From NCBI RefSeq assembly GCF_012932215.1, contig NZ_CP048788.1, positions 1,054,001 to 1,118,000 on the forward strand: a DNA stretch of 64,000 nt. The letters are read 5' to 3'. The notes beneath the pieces are model-generated. The model made no database searches. It saw only the letters and a list, made by a program, of their open reading frames with translations, and was not told the origin of the DNA. The DNA comes from Roseobacter ponti (GTDB taxonomy: Bacteria; Pseudomonadota; Alphaproteobacteria; Rhodobacterales; Rhodobacteraceae). Position numbers and translations under genes: made by a program. Positions 9,127-17,410 of this stretch are shown in pieces; the first letter of the stretch is position 1; each line of letters opens with the position of its first letter.

Positions 9127-11244
9127 CTAAAGCGCTGCGGCGTGGCGCAGGATTGCATCGGCTGTAAGCGGTAACCGGGTCATCCGCATTCCTGTAGCGT
9201 CACAAAGCGCGTTCGCGATCGCCGCGATGGCTGGTCCCGGCGTGGCTTCGCCTGCACCGGCAGAAGGCTCGTGCTGCGCGTTGATAAGATCAACCGTGAT
9301 CTGCGGAACCCGGTCAAAGCGCAGTACCGGATAACTCTCCCAGTCACGCGAGAGGATGCCGTCGCGGTCCCATGTGACCTCTTCGCTGAGCGCGATGGAG
9401 GCGCCCTGGATAAAACCGCCTTCAAGCTGCGCGATCAGCCCCTCACGGTCCAGCACGCGACCGGCATCTGCCACGATCAGCACGTGTTTAAGCAGCACCT
9501 CGCCGGTATCTGCCATGTCGATATCAACGCATATCCCCACGCGGGTCATCGCGTTTTTATACTGTGCATAGGCAATGCCGCGCCCGCCGGTGTCGGGCAG
9601 GGCCGGCTGGCGGGTTATACCCTCCCGCAGGCGCTCAAGCACCGCACACCCGCGCGGATCCTGCATCTGGTTCAGCCGGTAGCGGATCGGGTCCTCTGAA
9701 GTCTGCTTTGCCAGCGTGTCCATCATGCTTTCAAGCGCGAAGATATTGGTCGTGGCCCCCAGGCAGCGGAATGCCGATGTACGATGCGGCAAACCGTGGA
9801 CGAGGTTCTTTACCAAACGCTTTTCGGGAAAGATGTAAACGGGGTCGAGATTGCGGTGCATACCACCGTGCCGGTTCATATTGGGGGTGGCCTTCGGCGC
9901 GGGCACATCACAGTCACGCAACTGGTTGGCGAGCAGACGGGCGGGGCCTGCGCGGTCGGGACCGGCGCGGGGGCGCCCGCGGTGAGTGTCGCTGAAAACC
10001 TCAGCAGAAAACGATGTGACCTGGCCGTCGGGGCCCTGTGACGCGGCCAGTTCGGTTGCCATCGCCGGGGCAAAGGGTTCCCAGGCGTGCTCGTCTTCAC
10101 GGCTCCATTTCAGCAGAACGGGTGTTCCCGCCAGTTCCAGAGCCACAAGTGCTGCTTCAAATGCCGCGTCATCCGCGCCGTTGTGCCCGTAGCAACCGGA
10201 GCCCGGCATGTGGGTGATGACAACTTTTTCCGGCGAGAGCCCCAGGCTGTCGGCGATGCTGTCGCGCAGGGGATAAATGCCCTGGCTGTGGCAGGTAATC
10301 TCCAGCACATCGTTGCGGAAAACGGCAAAGGCTGCGGAAGGTGCCAGCGCGCCGTGCAGAAAATAGGGCCGCTCGAAACGTTCGGAGTAGGTGGGGTTTT
10401 CGGGCTCTGCCGGGACGGGTTGGTCTTCCAGGGGCAGGCCTTCAACCACGGGCAGTCGCCGGATGGCGTTGTCGCGGGTCAGCACCCAAAAGACATCCTC
10501 TTCGGACAGACCGCCGTTCTGGTCCCATTCACAGGTGGCACTCAGACGGGAGGCCGCGCGCACGACCGCCCATTCGCCTTCGCCGGCGACAGCAATGAAA
10601 CTACCGCTCTGCATCACCCGCAGCCCCTCGTCGGTCAGGCGGGACAGGGTCTCAGTATCCATGGAGGCGAGCGTCGCGCGGGCATGAGGCGGCCGCACCA
10701 CGCGGGCATGCAGCATATCCGGCACATCAATATCCTGCACAAAGGTGAAACTGCCCCGGACGATATCTTCCAGCCCGCGCATCCGAGGGGCGGGAACCGT
10801 TTCGGCCGGTGCCATCGTCGTGGCCCCGGTATCCACTTCAAGGTGGCTCCAGTCTTCGGAGGCCATCAGACCCACGATACTGTGCGAGATGTTCGCGCCT
10901 TCACGCCGGAACGCGCCATTCTCCAGCGTCCATGGGCCGCGGCCTTCGGCATCGGTCAGCCGGGCCTGCAGCCAGTGGCGCAGTGTCGCCGCGGCAAGAC
11001 GCAGGGCGCGCCCGGAATGCTCCACCGAGTTGCTGCCTGAGGTAATGCCTTCGTCAGGCGAGCCGGCAGTGGTCACAGGCGCAACGCGGATCTCATCAGG
11101 TGGGAGCGTCAGCTCTTCGGCGACGACCTGGGCGAGGGCGGTGGAAATCCGCTGGCCGATATCGACCTTGCCGGTGTGCAGCGTAACGGCTTTCCCGTCG
11201 CTTTGCAGCCAATGGCGGACCAGGGGGAAGGCCGCGAGGCTCAT
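9127..11244 (-). CDS. Molybdenum hydroxylase large (molybdopterin-binding) subunit, isoquinoline 1-oxidoreductase beta-like
   Basis: Catalytic subunit of a xanthine oxidase-family hydroxylase that inserts water-derived oxygen into a carbon next to a ring nitrogen or an aldehyde carbon. The N terminus (VDIGQRISTALAQVVAEEL, then PDEGITSGSNSVEHSG) is the IorB/NicB pattern, with FRCLGATTNIFALESMMD near residue 540, GGFIQGASIALSEE near 615 for cofactor binding, and the conserved catalytic glutamate in GAGEATPGPA near 663. 705 residues, without the cytochrome c extension of NicB and without a Tat signal. The ATG at 11244 overlaps the stop of the iron-sulfur subunit gene (ATGA). Substrate unknown; N-heteroaromatic compounds are the family norm. 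Confidence 0.85.
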   Translation of the reverse strand: MSLAAFPLVRHWLQSDGKAVTLHTGKVDIGQRISTALAQVVAEELTLPPDEIRVAPVTTAGSPDEGITSGSNSVEHSGRALRLAAATLRHWLQARLTDAEGRGPWTLENGAFRREGANISHSIVGLMASEDWSHLEVDTGATTMAPAETVPAPRMRGLEDIVRGSFTFVQDIDVPDMLHARVVRPPHARATLASMDTETLSRLTDEGLRVMQSGSFIAVAGEGEWAVVRAASRLSATCEWDQNGGLSEEDVFWVLTRDNAIRRLPVVEGLPLEDQPVPAEPENPTYSERFERPYFLHGALAPSAAFAVFRNDVLEITCHSQGIYPLRDSIADSLGLSPEKVVITHMPGSGCYGHNGADDAAFEAALVALELAGTPVLLKWSREDEHAWEPFAPAMATELAASQGPDGQVTSFSAEVFSDTHRGRPRAGPDRAGPARLLANQLRDCDVPAPKATPNMNRHGGMHRNLDPVYIFPEKRLVKNLVHGLPHRTSAFRCLGATTNIFALESMMDTLAKQTSEDPIRYRLNQMQDPRGCAVLERLREGITRQPALPDTGGRGIAYAQYKNAMTRVGICVDIDMADTGEVLLKHVLIVADAGRVLDREGLIAQLEGGFIQGASIALSEEVTWDRDGILSRDWESYPVLRFDRVPQITVDLINAQHEPSAGAGEATPGPAIAAIANALCDATGMRMTRLPLTADAILRHAAAL

Positions 11245-11699
11245 GACCGCCCGGCGGCCGTCTCGACGGCTTTCAGAATGCGCGGGTGGGAGCCGCAGCG
11301 GCACAGATGCGGGGCAAGCGCGGTGCGGGTTTTCTCGGGATCAGGGGAGGGCGTCTCTTCCAGCAGGGCGGTGACGGCGACCACCAGCCCTGCCGTGCAA
11401 TACCCGCACTGGGCCGCACTCTCGGTGACAAAAGCCTCCTGCACGCGTTTACCGGTCGGCGTGGCGCCAAGCCCTTCGATGGTTGTGATCTCCTGACCCT
11501 CAAAGGTGCCGGCGGGCGACACACAGCTCAGCCGCACCCCGCCATCGACCAGCACCGCACAGGCGCCGCACTGCTCCAGGCCGCAGCCCAGTTTCGTGCC
11601 CCTGAGTTTCAGCGTATCGCGCAGAACGTAGATCAGCGGCGTGTCGGGATCATCCTCAACATCATGCGTTTTACCATTGATGCGCAGACGCAGGCTCAC
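11241..11699 (-). CDS. Molybdenum hydroxylase small subunit with two [2Fe-2S] clusters
   Basis: Electron-transfer subunit of 152 residues, paired with the molybdopterin subunit that follows. The plant-type ferredoxin cluster ligands are in CGLEQCGACAVLVDG plus the cysteine at LSC; the second, all-helical cluster domain has QCGYCTAG and LCRCGSHPRI. Both are complete. The gene overlaps its upstream neighbour (OsmC) and downstream neighbour by four bases each. No FAD-binding medium subunit is encoded nearby, which is the two-subunit architecture of isoquinoline and nicotinate dehydrogenases, enzymes that pass electrons to a cytochrome rather than to NAD or oxygen. Confidence 0.93.
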   Translation of the reverse strand: MSLRLRINGKTHDVEDDPDTPLIYVLRDTLKLRGTKLGCGLEQCGACAVLVDGGVRLSCVSPAGTFEGQEITTIEGLGATPTGKRVQEAFVTESAAQCGYCTAGLVVAVTALLEETPSPDPEKTRTALAPHLCRCGSHPRILKAVETAAGRS

Positions 11700-12181
11700 G
11701 AGGTCACGCGCTCCCAGTTGACGATGACCTCCACATCAGCCGAGCGGAAAAGGTTCATCACCGGGCAGCGGTATTCGACGTTTTTGATCAGACGGTCGAA
11801 ACGATCCTGCGTTTCATCGGTATGCACGCGGATATTGAGTTTAACCCAGTTGAAATACGGCCTGACGCCCTGGACCCCGCGCGAGCCGCGCTGGTCCACT
11901 TCGCCCTCACCGTCCATATCGACAGCCGTATAATCGAACGACATTGCCTCGGCGCAGCGGTTGATGATCACCCCTTCACAGCCCATCAGCGAGCTGAGCG
12001 CCATTTCCAGCGGGGTCGGGCCTGTATCTGTCTCTTTCTCATCAGTGATCAGCACATGATTGCGCACCATCACTACAGTGCGCGGGCGCGCCTCGTTGCG
12101 CGCGCTGACCTTGCGGATGCCGATGGCTTTCTTGTTGGGATCAACGCTCGGGGCGAGAAGATCAGGGTCCTGCGTGTTCAT
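11696..12181 (-). CDS. OsmC family protein
   Basis: OsmC/Ohr-fold protein of 161 residues. Characterised relatives are dimeric thiol peroxidases that reduce organic hydroperoxides; both active-site cysteines are present, Cys68 in SSLMGCEGVI and Cys139 in EYRCPVMN, so peroxidase chemistry is possible. The stretch TGPTPLEMALSSLMGCEG is the family hallmark. It sits inside a chain of overlapping genes between the LVIVD protein and the molybdenum hydroxylase, so its role is probably tied to that enzyme (for example removing reactive by-products) rather than general stress; that link is inference from position. Confidence 0.9.
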   Translation of the reverse strand: MNTQDPDLLAPSVDPNKKAIGIRKVSARNEARPRTVVMVRNHVLITDEKETDTGPTPLEMALSSLMGCEGVIINRCAEAMSFDYTAVDMDGEGEVDQRGSRGVQGVRPYFNWVKLNIRVHTDETQDRFDRLIKNVEYRCPVMNLFRSADVEVIVNWERVTS

Positions 12182-13458
12182 AGTGTCATCTCCAGTATTT
12201 CGAGGCCATTGTTACGGTCGAGCAGGTAGATCAGGCCGTTTTCGCCCACATCGACATCGTTTGACTGCGGTGGTGTGCCATCACTGCCGACAGGGGGCGT
12301 GTACCAGGCCACCTCCTCGGGCAGTTTCGGGTTCGCCACATCCAGCACCCGCAGGCCACCGGCAAACCAGGTGGCATAAATGAGCGTAGTATCGAGTTTC
12401 TCGCGGAACTGATGGCCGCCGAAGCGCGCCCCGGGCTGGCCGATATAAGGACAGGCGCGCTCGGTCAGATCCCAGGCCGCGACGGGCTCCATATTCTCAA
12501 GATCGGTAACGTCCATAATCCAGATAAAACCGTGCAGCTGGCCGGGTTTGTGATCGTGCTCTTCATCTATGGCGATGGCATAGCGGCGCCCGTCAATGAG
12601 GTTTTCCAGCGGCATGACGGTGTGGGTGGGCTCAGGGATAGCTTTGGGATAGACGTAGCTGCCTTTGACCGCCGGGATGGTACCGGAGGCCAGATCGCTG
12701 GCATCAAGCACGCGGTAGCCTGCGTGCCAGACCGCGGCCCAGAGCTCATCACCACAGCGCATGGCATGATGCAGCCGGACGCCGTAGCCTTCCCAGGTGG
12801 GCGTCTCACCGCCCGCCAGATGCTGTCCTGGCATATGCCAGCGGTTCACTTCGGTGGGGTTCGACGGATCCGAAAGGTCATAGACCACGAGGATATTGCC
12901 GACATAGCCCTCCATCTCGGTCGAGATATAAGCGTAGTTTTCATCCATATCAAAGCGGTGCACGCCAAAGCCATGGGTACGGACATAGGCGAGCTCTCTG
13001 GGTGCGGACCTGTCACTGATGTCCCAGACCCGGAAGCCGCCGCCGTCGTAGCCCCGGGCTAGTGCCGCTTCGAGATCCGGGATATCACTTTCTTTGACGC
13101 CGAGTGCTTCCGCGATCTGAGCGTCCGTTGCGCCGGCTCCGAGCTGGTCGCGAAGGCCGGCGATTTTCTCACCCTTGCGCAGAAAATGGCGCCGGTCCTG
13201 TTCGACGTTGGTAATCATGATGTCGCCCGCGACCCTGACCTTATGGGTATGGGAGTATTCATCCGGCGGCGCCACATGTGCCGTGACACGCGGATCTGAC
13301 GGATCTGACACATCAATGATCGAGGTGCCCATCGGTGGCTTCATGTGACCGACATAGGCATAGTTGCCCTGCACCACGACCTGGCCACCACCGGCGATGT
13401 CCAGATGGCCGAGCCTGCGGATGTTGCGGGCCAGTTCAAATTCGATTTCCTGCTTCAT
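12178..13458 (-). CDS. LVIVD-repeat protein (predicted beta-propeller)
   Basis: A 426-residue protein built of repeats with the LVIVD pattern: hydrophobic strand, then D-(V/L)-S-D/N-P (TSIIDVSDPSDP, FRVWDISDRSAP, LVVYDLSDPSNP, IWIMDVTDLENM, LRVLDVANPKLP, GLEILEMTL). Such repeats are thought to form a beta-propeller. No signal peptide is visible, so it is predicted cytoplasmic. Histidine-rich segments (VRLHHAMRCGDE, EEHDHKPGQLHG) could bind a metal. Function of the family is unknown; propellers often bind ligands or hydrolyse lactones. Start and stop overlap the flanking tctA and osmC genes by four bases, so it belongs to the transport-hydroxylase operon. Confidence 0.85.
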   Translation of the reverse strand: MKQEIEFELARNIRRLGHLDIAGGGQVVVQGNYAYVGHMKPPMGTSIIDVSDPSDPRVTAHVAPPDEYSHTHKVRVAGDIMITNVEQDRRHFLRKGEKIAGLRDQLGAGATDAQIAEALGVKESDIPDLEAALARGYDGGGFRVWDISDRSAPRELAYVRTHGFGVHRFDMDENYAYISTEMEGYVGNILVVYDLSDPSNPTEVNRWHMPGQHLAGGETPTWEGYGVRLHHAMRCGDELWAAVWHAGYRVLDASDLASGTIPAVKGSYVYPKAIPEPTHTVMPLENLIDGRRYAIAIDEEHDHKPGQLHGFIWIMDVTDLENMEPVAAWDLTERACPYIGQPGARFGGHQFREKLDTTLIYATWFAGGLRVLDVANPKLPEEVAWYTPPVGSDGTPPQSNDVDVGENGLIYLLDRNNGLEILEMTL

Positions 13459-14969
13459 TGTGTCACGATCTCCCGGCGTTTACGTCGCATTTCAAACCAG
13501 ATGGGCAGCACGATCGACAGGACGAGGCAGACCCATAGCACATTGCCCAGTGTGGACGAGAAGAGCACCATGATGTCGCCGTCGGACTTCTTGAGAGACC
13601 ACAGGAAATAGCGCTCCAGCAGTGGCCCGAGAATGACCCCGATCAGAATGGCCGCCACGTGATAGCCGGTGCGGCGCGCGACATAGCCCAGCACGCCGAA
13701 GGCGAGGGCGAGGTACATATCGAACATGTACTCGCGCGGCACGAAAGCGCCGACCAGTGTGAAGGAAATGATCATCGGTGCGAGGTAAATCGTCGGCACT
13801 GTGGTCACCCGGCTCATGTAGCGGCTGAGCGGCAGGATGGTGAACATCATAAACAGATAGCTGACCGCCATCGCCATAAACATGCCATAGCCGACCTTCG
13901 GGTTGTTCTCGAAAAGCGAGGGGCCGAAGCTCACACCGTGAAACTGCATCACCACGAGCATGATCGCCGCCGTCGCACCGCCCGGAATGCCCAGCACCAG
14001 CAGTGGTACGAGTGTGCCGGAAGTCACGCCGTTGTTGGCGCTTTCGGGCGCGATCAGACCCTCGGGGTGACCTGTGCCGTAGGCCTCGGGCGTTTTAGAA
14101 AAAGAGCGTGACTGCTGATAGGCGACAAAGCTCGCAATGGAAGCGCCGGCACCCGGGATCACTCCGATGATCAGACCGATCACGCTCGTCCAGGCGATAT
14201 GCCACCAGCGTTTCAGCGCGATGGAGGCCCCCTCAAACGTGGCGTGCCAGCTCGGGGTTGCCATGGCCTTGCGGGCATCGTCCGTGATGATCAGCCGTTT
14301 TTCGATAATCACGAAGGCCTCAGAGACGGCGAAGAGACCGACCAGAGCCGGTATGAGCGGGATGCCGTCGTAAAGCTCCAGAAACCCGAAAGTCGCGCGC
14401 GGAGTCGCATAGACGACATCGGTGCCGATGGAGCCGATCATCAGCCCCAGAAAGCCCGCGATCAGACCCTTGACCATATCCTGCGCTGCGATCGACGCGA
14501 TAAGAGAGATACCAAAGAGCATGACAACAATCATCTCGACGGAATGCATGTAAAAACCGACACGGGCGAGGATCGGCATGGTTGCAAGCGCGATGACTGT
14601 TGTCAGCAGGCCGCCCAGCGAGGAAGCCACAAAGGTCATCGCCAGTGCCTGCTGGCCACGGCCCTGTTTGGTCATCGGATAGCCGTCCAGCGGTGTGGCG
14701 GCTGCCCCTGCAGTGCCGGGGATATTGACCAGAATTGCCGGAATGCCGGCCCCCATACGGGCGGCACAGTAGAGCGAGACCATGAAGATCAGACCTGTCT
14801 CCAGATCCATCGCCAGCGTCAGGGGCATGAGAATGATGATGGTGTTGGCGGCGCTGAAGCCCGGGACACCGCCGACGATCAGACCTAAGAAAATAGTGGG
14901 AATGATCACCCACCAGTAGCTGATGGTCTGAAAGAATACTTCGACCAGAATGGTTCCTGTCTCACCCAT
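13455..14969 (-). CDS. Tripartite tricarboxylate transporter large permease (TctA family)
   Basis: Large membrane subunit of a TTT importer, 504 residues with about eleven membrane segments. Family motifs: GGVPGFSAANTIIILMPLT near residue 33, MGAGIPAILVNIPGTAGAAAT near 75 with the GYPMTKQGRG loop after it, and the duplicated half with GVIPGAGASIASF near 265. It imports a carboxylate brought by the periplasmic receptor encoded at 15552-16553. The gene overlaps tctB by eight bases upstream and the LVIVD gene by four bases downstream. Confidence 0.93.
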   Translation of the reverse strand: MGETGTILVEVFFQTISYWWVIIPTIFLGLIVGGVPGFSAANTIIILMPLTLAMDLETGLIFMVSLYCAARMGAGIPAILVNIPGTAGAAATPLDGYPMTKQGRGQQALAMTFVASSLGGLLTTVIALATMPILARVGFYMHSVEMIVVMLFGISLIASIAAQDMVKGLIAGFLGLMIGSIGTDVVYATPRATFGFLELYDGIPLIPALVGLFAVSEAFVIIEKRLIITDDARKAMATPSWHATFEGASIALKRWWHIAWTSVIGLIIGVIPGAGASIASFVAYQQSRSFSKTPEAYGTGHPEGLIAPESANNGVTSGTLVPLLVLGIPGGATAAIMLVVMQFHGVSFGPSLFENNPKVGYGMFMAMAVSYLFMMFTILPLSRYMSRVTTVPTIYLAPMIISFTLVGAFVPREYMFDMYLALAFGVLGYVARRTGYHVAAILIGVILGPLLERYFLWSLKKSDGDIMVLFSSTLGNVLWVCLVLSIVLPIWFEMRRKRREIVTQ

Positions 14970-15474
14970 TTGCCAGCACTGCCTTCATTGTCGTCTCAAA
15001 CCAGCCGCTCGGGAAACGGGTCTCAAATGCCCAGATAAAGACGGCCCAGCCGCCCAGCGACATCGCCGCAGAGATGGCGATGATCAGCCCGGGGCGTTTG
15101 CCGTGGCTGAGGATCAGCATGCTGAGCGCGAGAAACAGAAATGTGGTCAGGGTAAAGCCCAGCCGGTCGATCAGCAGGCAGTAGCCCACTGTGGTGATCA
15201 GCAGGCCGATACGGCGCGACGTGATGTCCTGCATTGAAAAGAGCGTACCAAATCCCAGAGATGCCCGACCCGACATAAGCTGTGAGATGCAGCGGACAAA
15301 GAATATCCCGCAGACCAGCAACAGAATGCCGCCGACGAGAAAGCCGCTGACCTGAGCTGTCCAGGGTGAGTTCCAGATTGAGGAAAAGAAATAGAGCGTG
15401 AAGGCAACAGCCACGATCGGAATAACCAGCTCGCCGCCGATCTGGCGGGGTGATTTATCATAGTCAGGTCGCAT
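14962..15474 (-). CDS. TTT transporter small permease (TctB family)
   Basis: Four-segment inner-membrane protein of 170 residues, second membrane component of the TTT importer. Hydrophobic segments lie at about residues 16-35, 42-62, 90-135 (two close together) and 133-152. The ATG at 15474 has a strong AAGGAGG site, so translation can initiate independently of the binding-protein gene upstream; the 77-base gap contains a GC-rich hairpin. Overlap of eight bases with tctA. Confidence 0.88.
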   Translation of the reverse strand: MRPDYDKSPRQIGGELVIPIVAVAFTLYFFSSIWNSPWTAQVSGFLVGGILLLVCGIFFVRCISQLMSGRASLGFGTLFSMQDITSRRIGLLITTVGYCLLIDRLGFTLTTFLFLALSMLILSHGKRPGLIIAISAAMSLGGWAVFIWAFETRFPSGWFETTMKAVLANG

Positions 15475-15515
15475 TTCAACGCCCTCCTTCAGGGATCAGA
15501 TATCGCTTGAAAGCA

Positions 15516-15540
15516 CCGGCGCGGGACAGACCCGCGCCGG
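15516..15540 (-). repeat. Intercistronic GC-rich hairpin between tctC and tctB
   Basis: A perfect ten-base-pair stem (CCGGCGCGGG and its complement) with a five-base loop lies just after the binding-protein stop codon. No U-run follows, so it is less likely a complete terminator than an mRNA-stabilising or partial stop element that would give more binding protein than permease. An equivalent hairpin sits in the same place in the second TTT operon at 24879-24905. Confidence 0.75.
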
Positions 15541-15551
15541 CTGTACCGGGT

Positions 15552-16553
15552 TTACGCGCCGGTCAGCAGCGGCTTGAAGCGCGCGCCAAGTTCAAGCATC
15601 GCGGCTTTGAATTCCGCACATTCCTCGATGCCGCCGTAGTTGAGGTACTCCGGCGTGCCGCGGCCTTCGACATAGGCGGTGAGCAGACGATCATCCTCGA
15701 AAGTCTCTTTGAACGTGCTGGTCAGCACGTCAAACCGGTCAGGGTAATCATCGACCGCTTTCTTGTGGATCCCGAAGGCCCGCGAAGAGAGCATTTCCGG
15801 CAGATCAAGATCAAAGGCATCATTGATGCTCGGCGCGTTATCCAGTGCTCCACCGACGCGGTTTTCACCAAAGACAAGCAGCGTTTTCACGGAATCGCCG
15901 GCGGCAATGACCGACCCGGAGGTCAGGACCGAGAAATCAACTTCACCGGTGACAGCACCCGCAACGGTGTTCTTGCCGCCTGAAAGCGGGATCAGGTTAA
16001 AATCAGCGCCTGTGGCCTCGCCAAGCGACAGCAGCCCGATAGAGGCAGGGTGCGCCATCCGGCTTGTGCCCACATTCAGGCGCCTTTTCTTACCTTCCGC
16101 GATTACGTCATCGAGGGTCTGCAGCGGGCTTTCCGCACCGACAAAGAGCGCGCCCGGATCGGTATCGACGCGCCCGAAGTAGAGGTAATCGTTGATGTCA
16201 AAGCTCGGCTCCTGCATGGCCCAGTTCAGGACCTCAGGACCCATGTTGCCAAAGATCAGATTGTAGGCATCGGGCTCGTTCTTGCCCATGTAGATCTCAT
16301 AGCCGACCCGGCCCGAGGCACCGGGGAAAAAGCCTGGTTCAAAATCGGTGCCGAGCTTTTCTTTCCAGATGCTGGTGAAGGCCCGGAAATTCCGGTCAGC
16401 ACCGCCACCTTCACGCGTCGGGATGACGACGTTGATATTGCGCTCGGGGTAGCTGCTGGCCCTGAGAAGCGTCGGTGCCGCAAGGGCGATGCCGCCCACG
16501 GCTGTTCCGGTTCTCAGGAAATTTCTGCGGTTGATTGTATGTCCTTTAGTCAT
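15552..16553 (-). CDS. TTT transporter periplasmic substrate-binding protein (TctC/Bug family)
   Basis: Receptor protein of 333 residues for a carboxylate. Export appears to be by the Tat route: the N terminus carries RRNFLRTGTAVGGIALAAP, a twin-arginine motif before a hydrophobic stretch, which differs from the Sec signal of the second TctC in this window. Mature part follows the Bug fold (NVVIPTREGGGADRNFRAF early). I chose the ATG at 16553 because GGAGG stands seven bases upstream; the frame could begin earlier at 16610 without a site. First gene of the TTT set (C-B-A). Confidence 0.88.
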   Translation of the reverse strand: MTKGHTINRRNFLRTGTAVGGIALAAPTLLRASSYPERNINVVIPTREGGGADRNFRAFTSIWKEKLGTDFEPGFFPGASGRVGYEIYMGKNEPDAYNLIFGNMGPEVLNWAMQEPSFDINDYLYFGRVDTDPGALFVGAESPLQTLDDVIAEGKKRRLNVGTSRMAHPASIGLLSLGEATGADFNLIPLSGGKNTVAGAVTGEVDFSVLTSGSVIAAGDSVKTLLVFGENRVGGALDNAPSINDAFDLDLPEMLSSRAFGIHKKAVDDYPDRFDVLTSTFKETFEDDRLLTAYVEGRGTPEYLNYGGIEECAEFKAAMLELGARFKPLLTGA

Positions 16554-16636
16554 TCTTTCCTCCACTTTTGCGTGCGCTTTGTTGGTGATGCTGCCGCCGG
16601 TCCTGCGCATGTCCGGCGGTCAGGGGCTTTATCAGG

Positions 16637-17410
16637 TTACCCTCCGGCCAGCTCCCTGCTGCGCCAGAGATCCATGCCTCCCGCATAGATCAGGCGCAGC
16701 GCCAGCAACGTCAGAATAGTATTCAGGGCGATTTTGAACCGTGCCTCATCAATTCTCAGAAGGATGTGGCGCCCGGCGACCGTACCCAGAAAACCGAAAC
16801 CGATCAGAAGCACGATCAGACCAAACCACTGTGAAAAGGCAAAACCGAGCAGTCCGAAAGCAATTGTTTTGAGCAGATGCTGTATCGTCATCAGCGTGGC
16901 ATGTGTGGCCACGTGCTGTACACGGCCGAGCTCAAGCGTTTTGATATAAGCCGCCACAAACGGGCCGGTGCCGCCGAAAAACATCGTCAGAAAGCTGGAA
17001 AACCCGCCCGTCACTGCCGGCGAATGGCGCATGAATGCGGGCGGGCGCGCGACGATTGTCCACAGAATGAAAAGTCCCAGACCGATCTGGATGAGGCCGG
17101 CATCAAGCTGTACGACAAAAGCGCCACCAACGGCGATGCCAATCAGAGAACCCAGCAGAAAGGGCAGCACAACACCGGTGTGCAGATCCCGGAAGAAAAG
17201 TGCGGCCCGGCCGGTGTTGGAGCCAAGCTGAACCAGACCGTGCAGCGGAATGATTGCAGGAGCAGGCAACAGGGTCGCCATCGCCGCCAGCATGACAGCA
17301 CCGCCGCCGATGCCCAGTCCCGCGGTCATCATCGAGCTGGCGAAACTGATCGCCGTCAGTGTCAGCGCTACCGGCATCCCGAGCCCGCCATGCAGAATAT
17401 CCCAGGTCAT
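16637..17410 (-). CDS. TauE/SafE family membrane exporter
   Basis: Inner-membrane protein of 257 residues with seven to eight hydrophobic segments and the family's duplicated pattern: GLGIGGGAVMLAAMA near residue 32 and SSFLTMFFGGTGPFVAAY near 138. Members export sulfite, sulfoacetate or related organic anions. Its start overlaps the stop of the decarboxylase-like gene by four bases, so it is made with it and could release an anionic product of the pathway. Substrate is not predictable. Confidence 0.85.
   Translation of the reverse strand: MTWDILHGGLGMPVALTLTAISFASSMMTAGLGIGGGAVMLAAMATLLPAPAIIPLHGLVQLGSNTGRAALFFRDLHTGVVLPFLLGSLIGIAVGGAFVVQLDAGLIQIGLGLFILWTIVARPPAFMRHSPAVTGGFSSFLTMFFGGTGPFVAAYIKTLELGRVQHVATHATLMTIQHLLKTIAFGLLGFAFSQWFGLIVLLIGFGFLGTVAGRHILLRIDEARFKIALNTILTLLALRLIYAGGMDLWRSRELAGG

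Noticed and set aside
10087-11040. 317-codon frame antisense to the Mo subunit
   Set aside because: Low-information His/Gly/Gln-rich translation; the opposite strand codes for a clear molybdenum hydroxylase.
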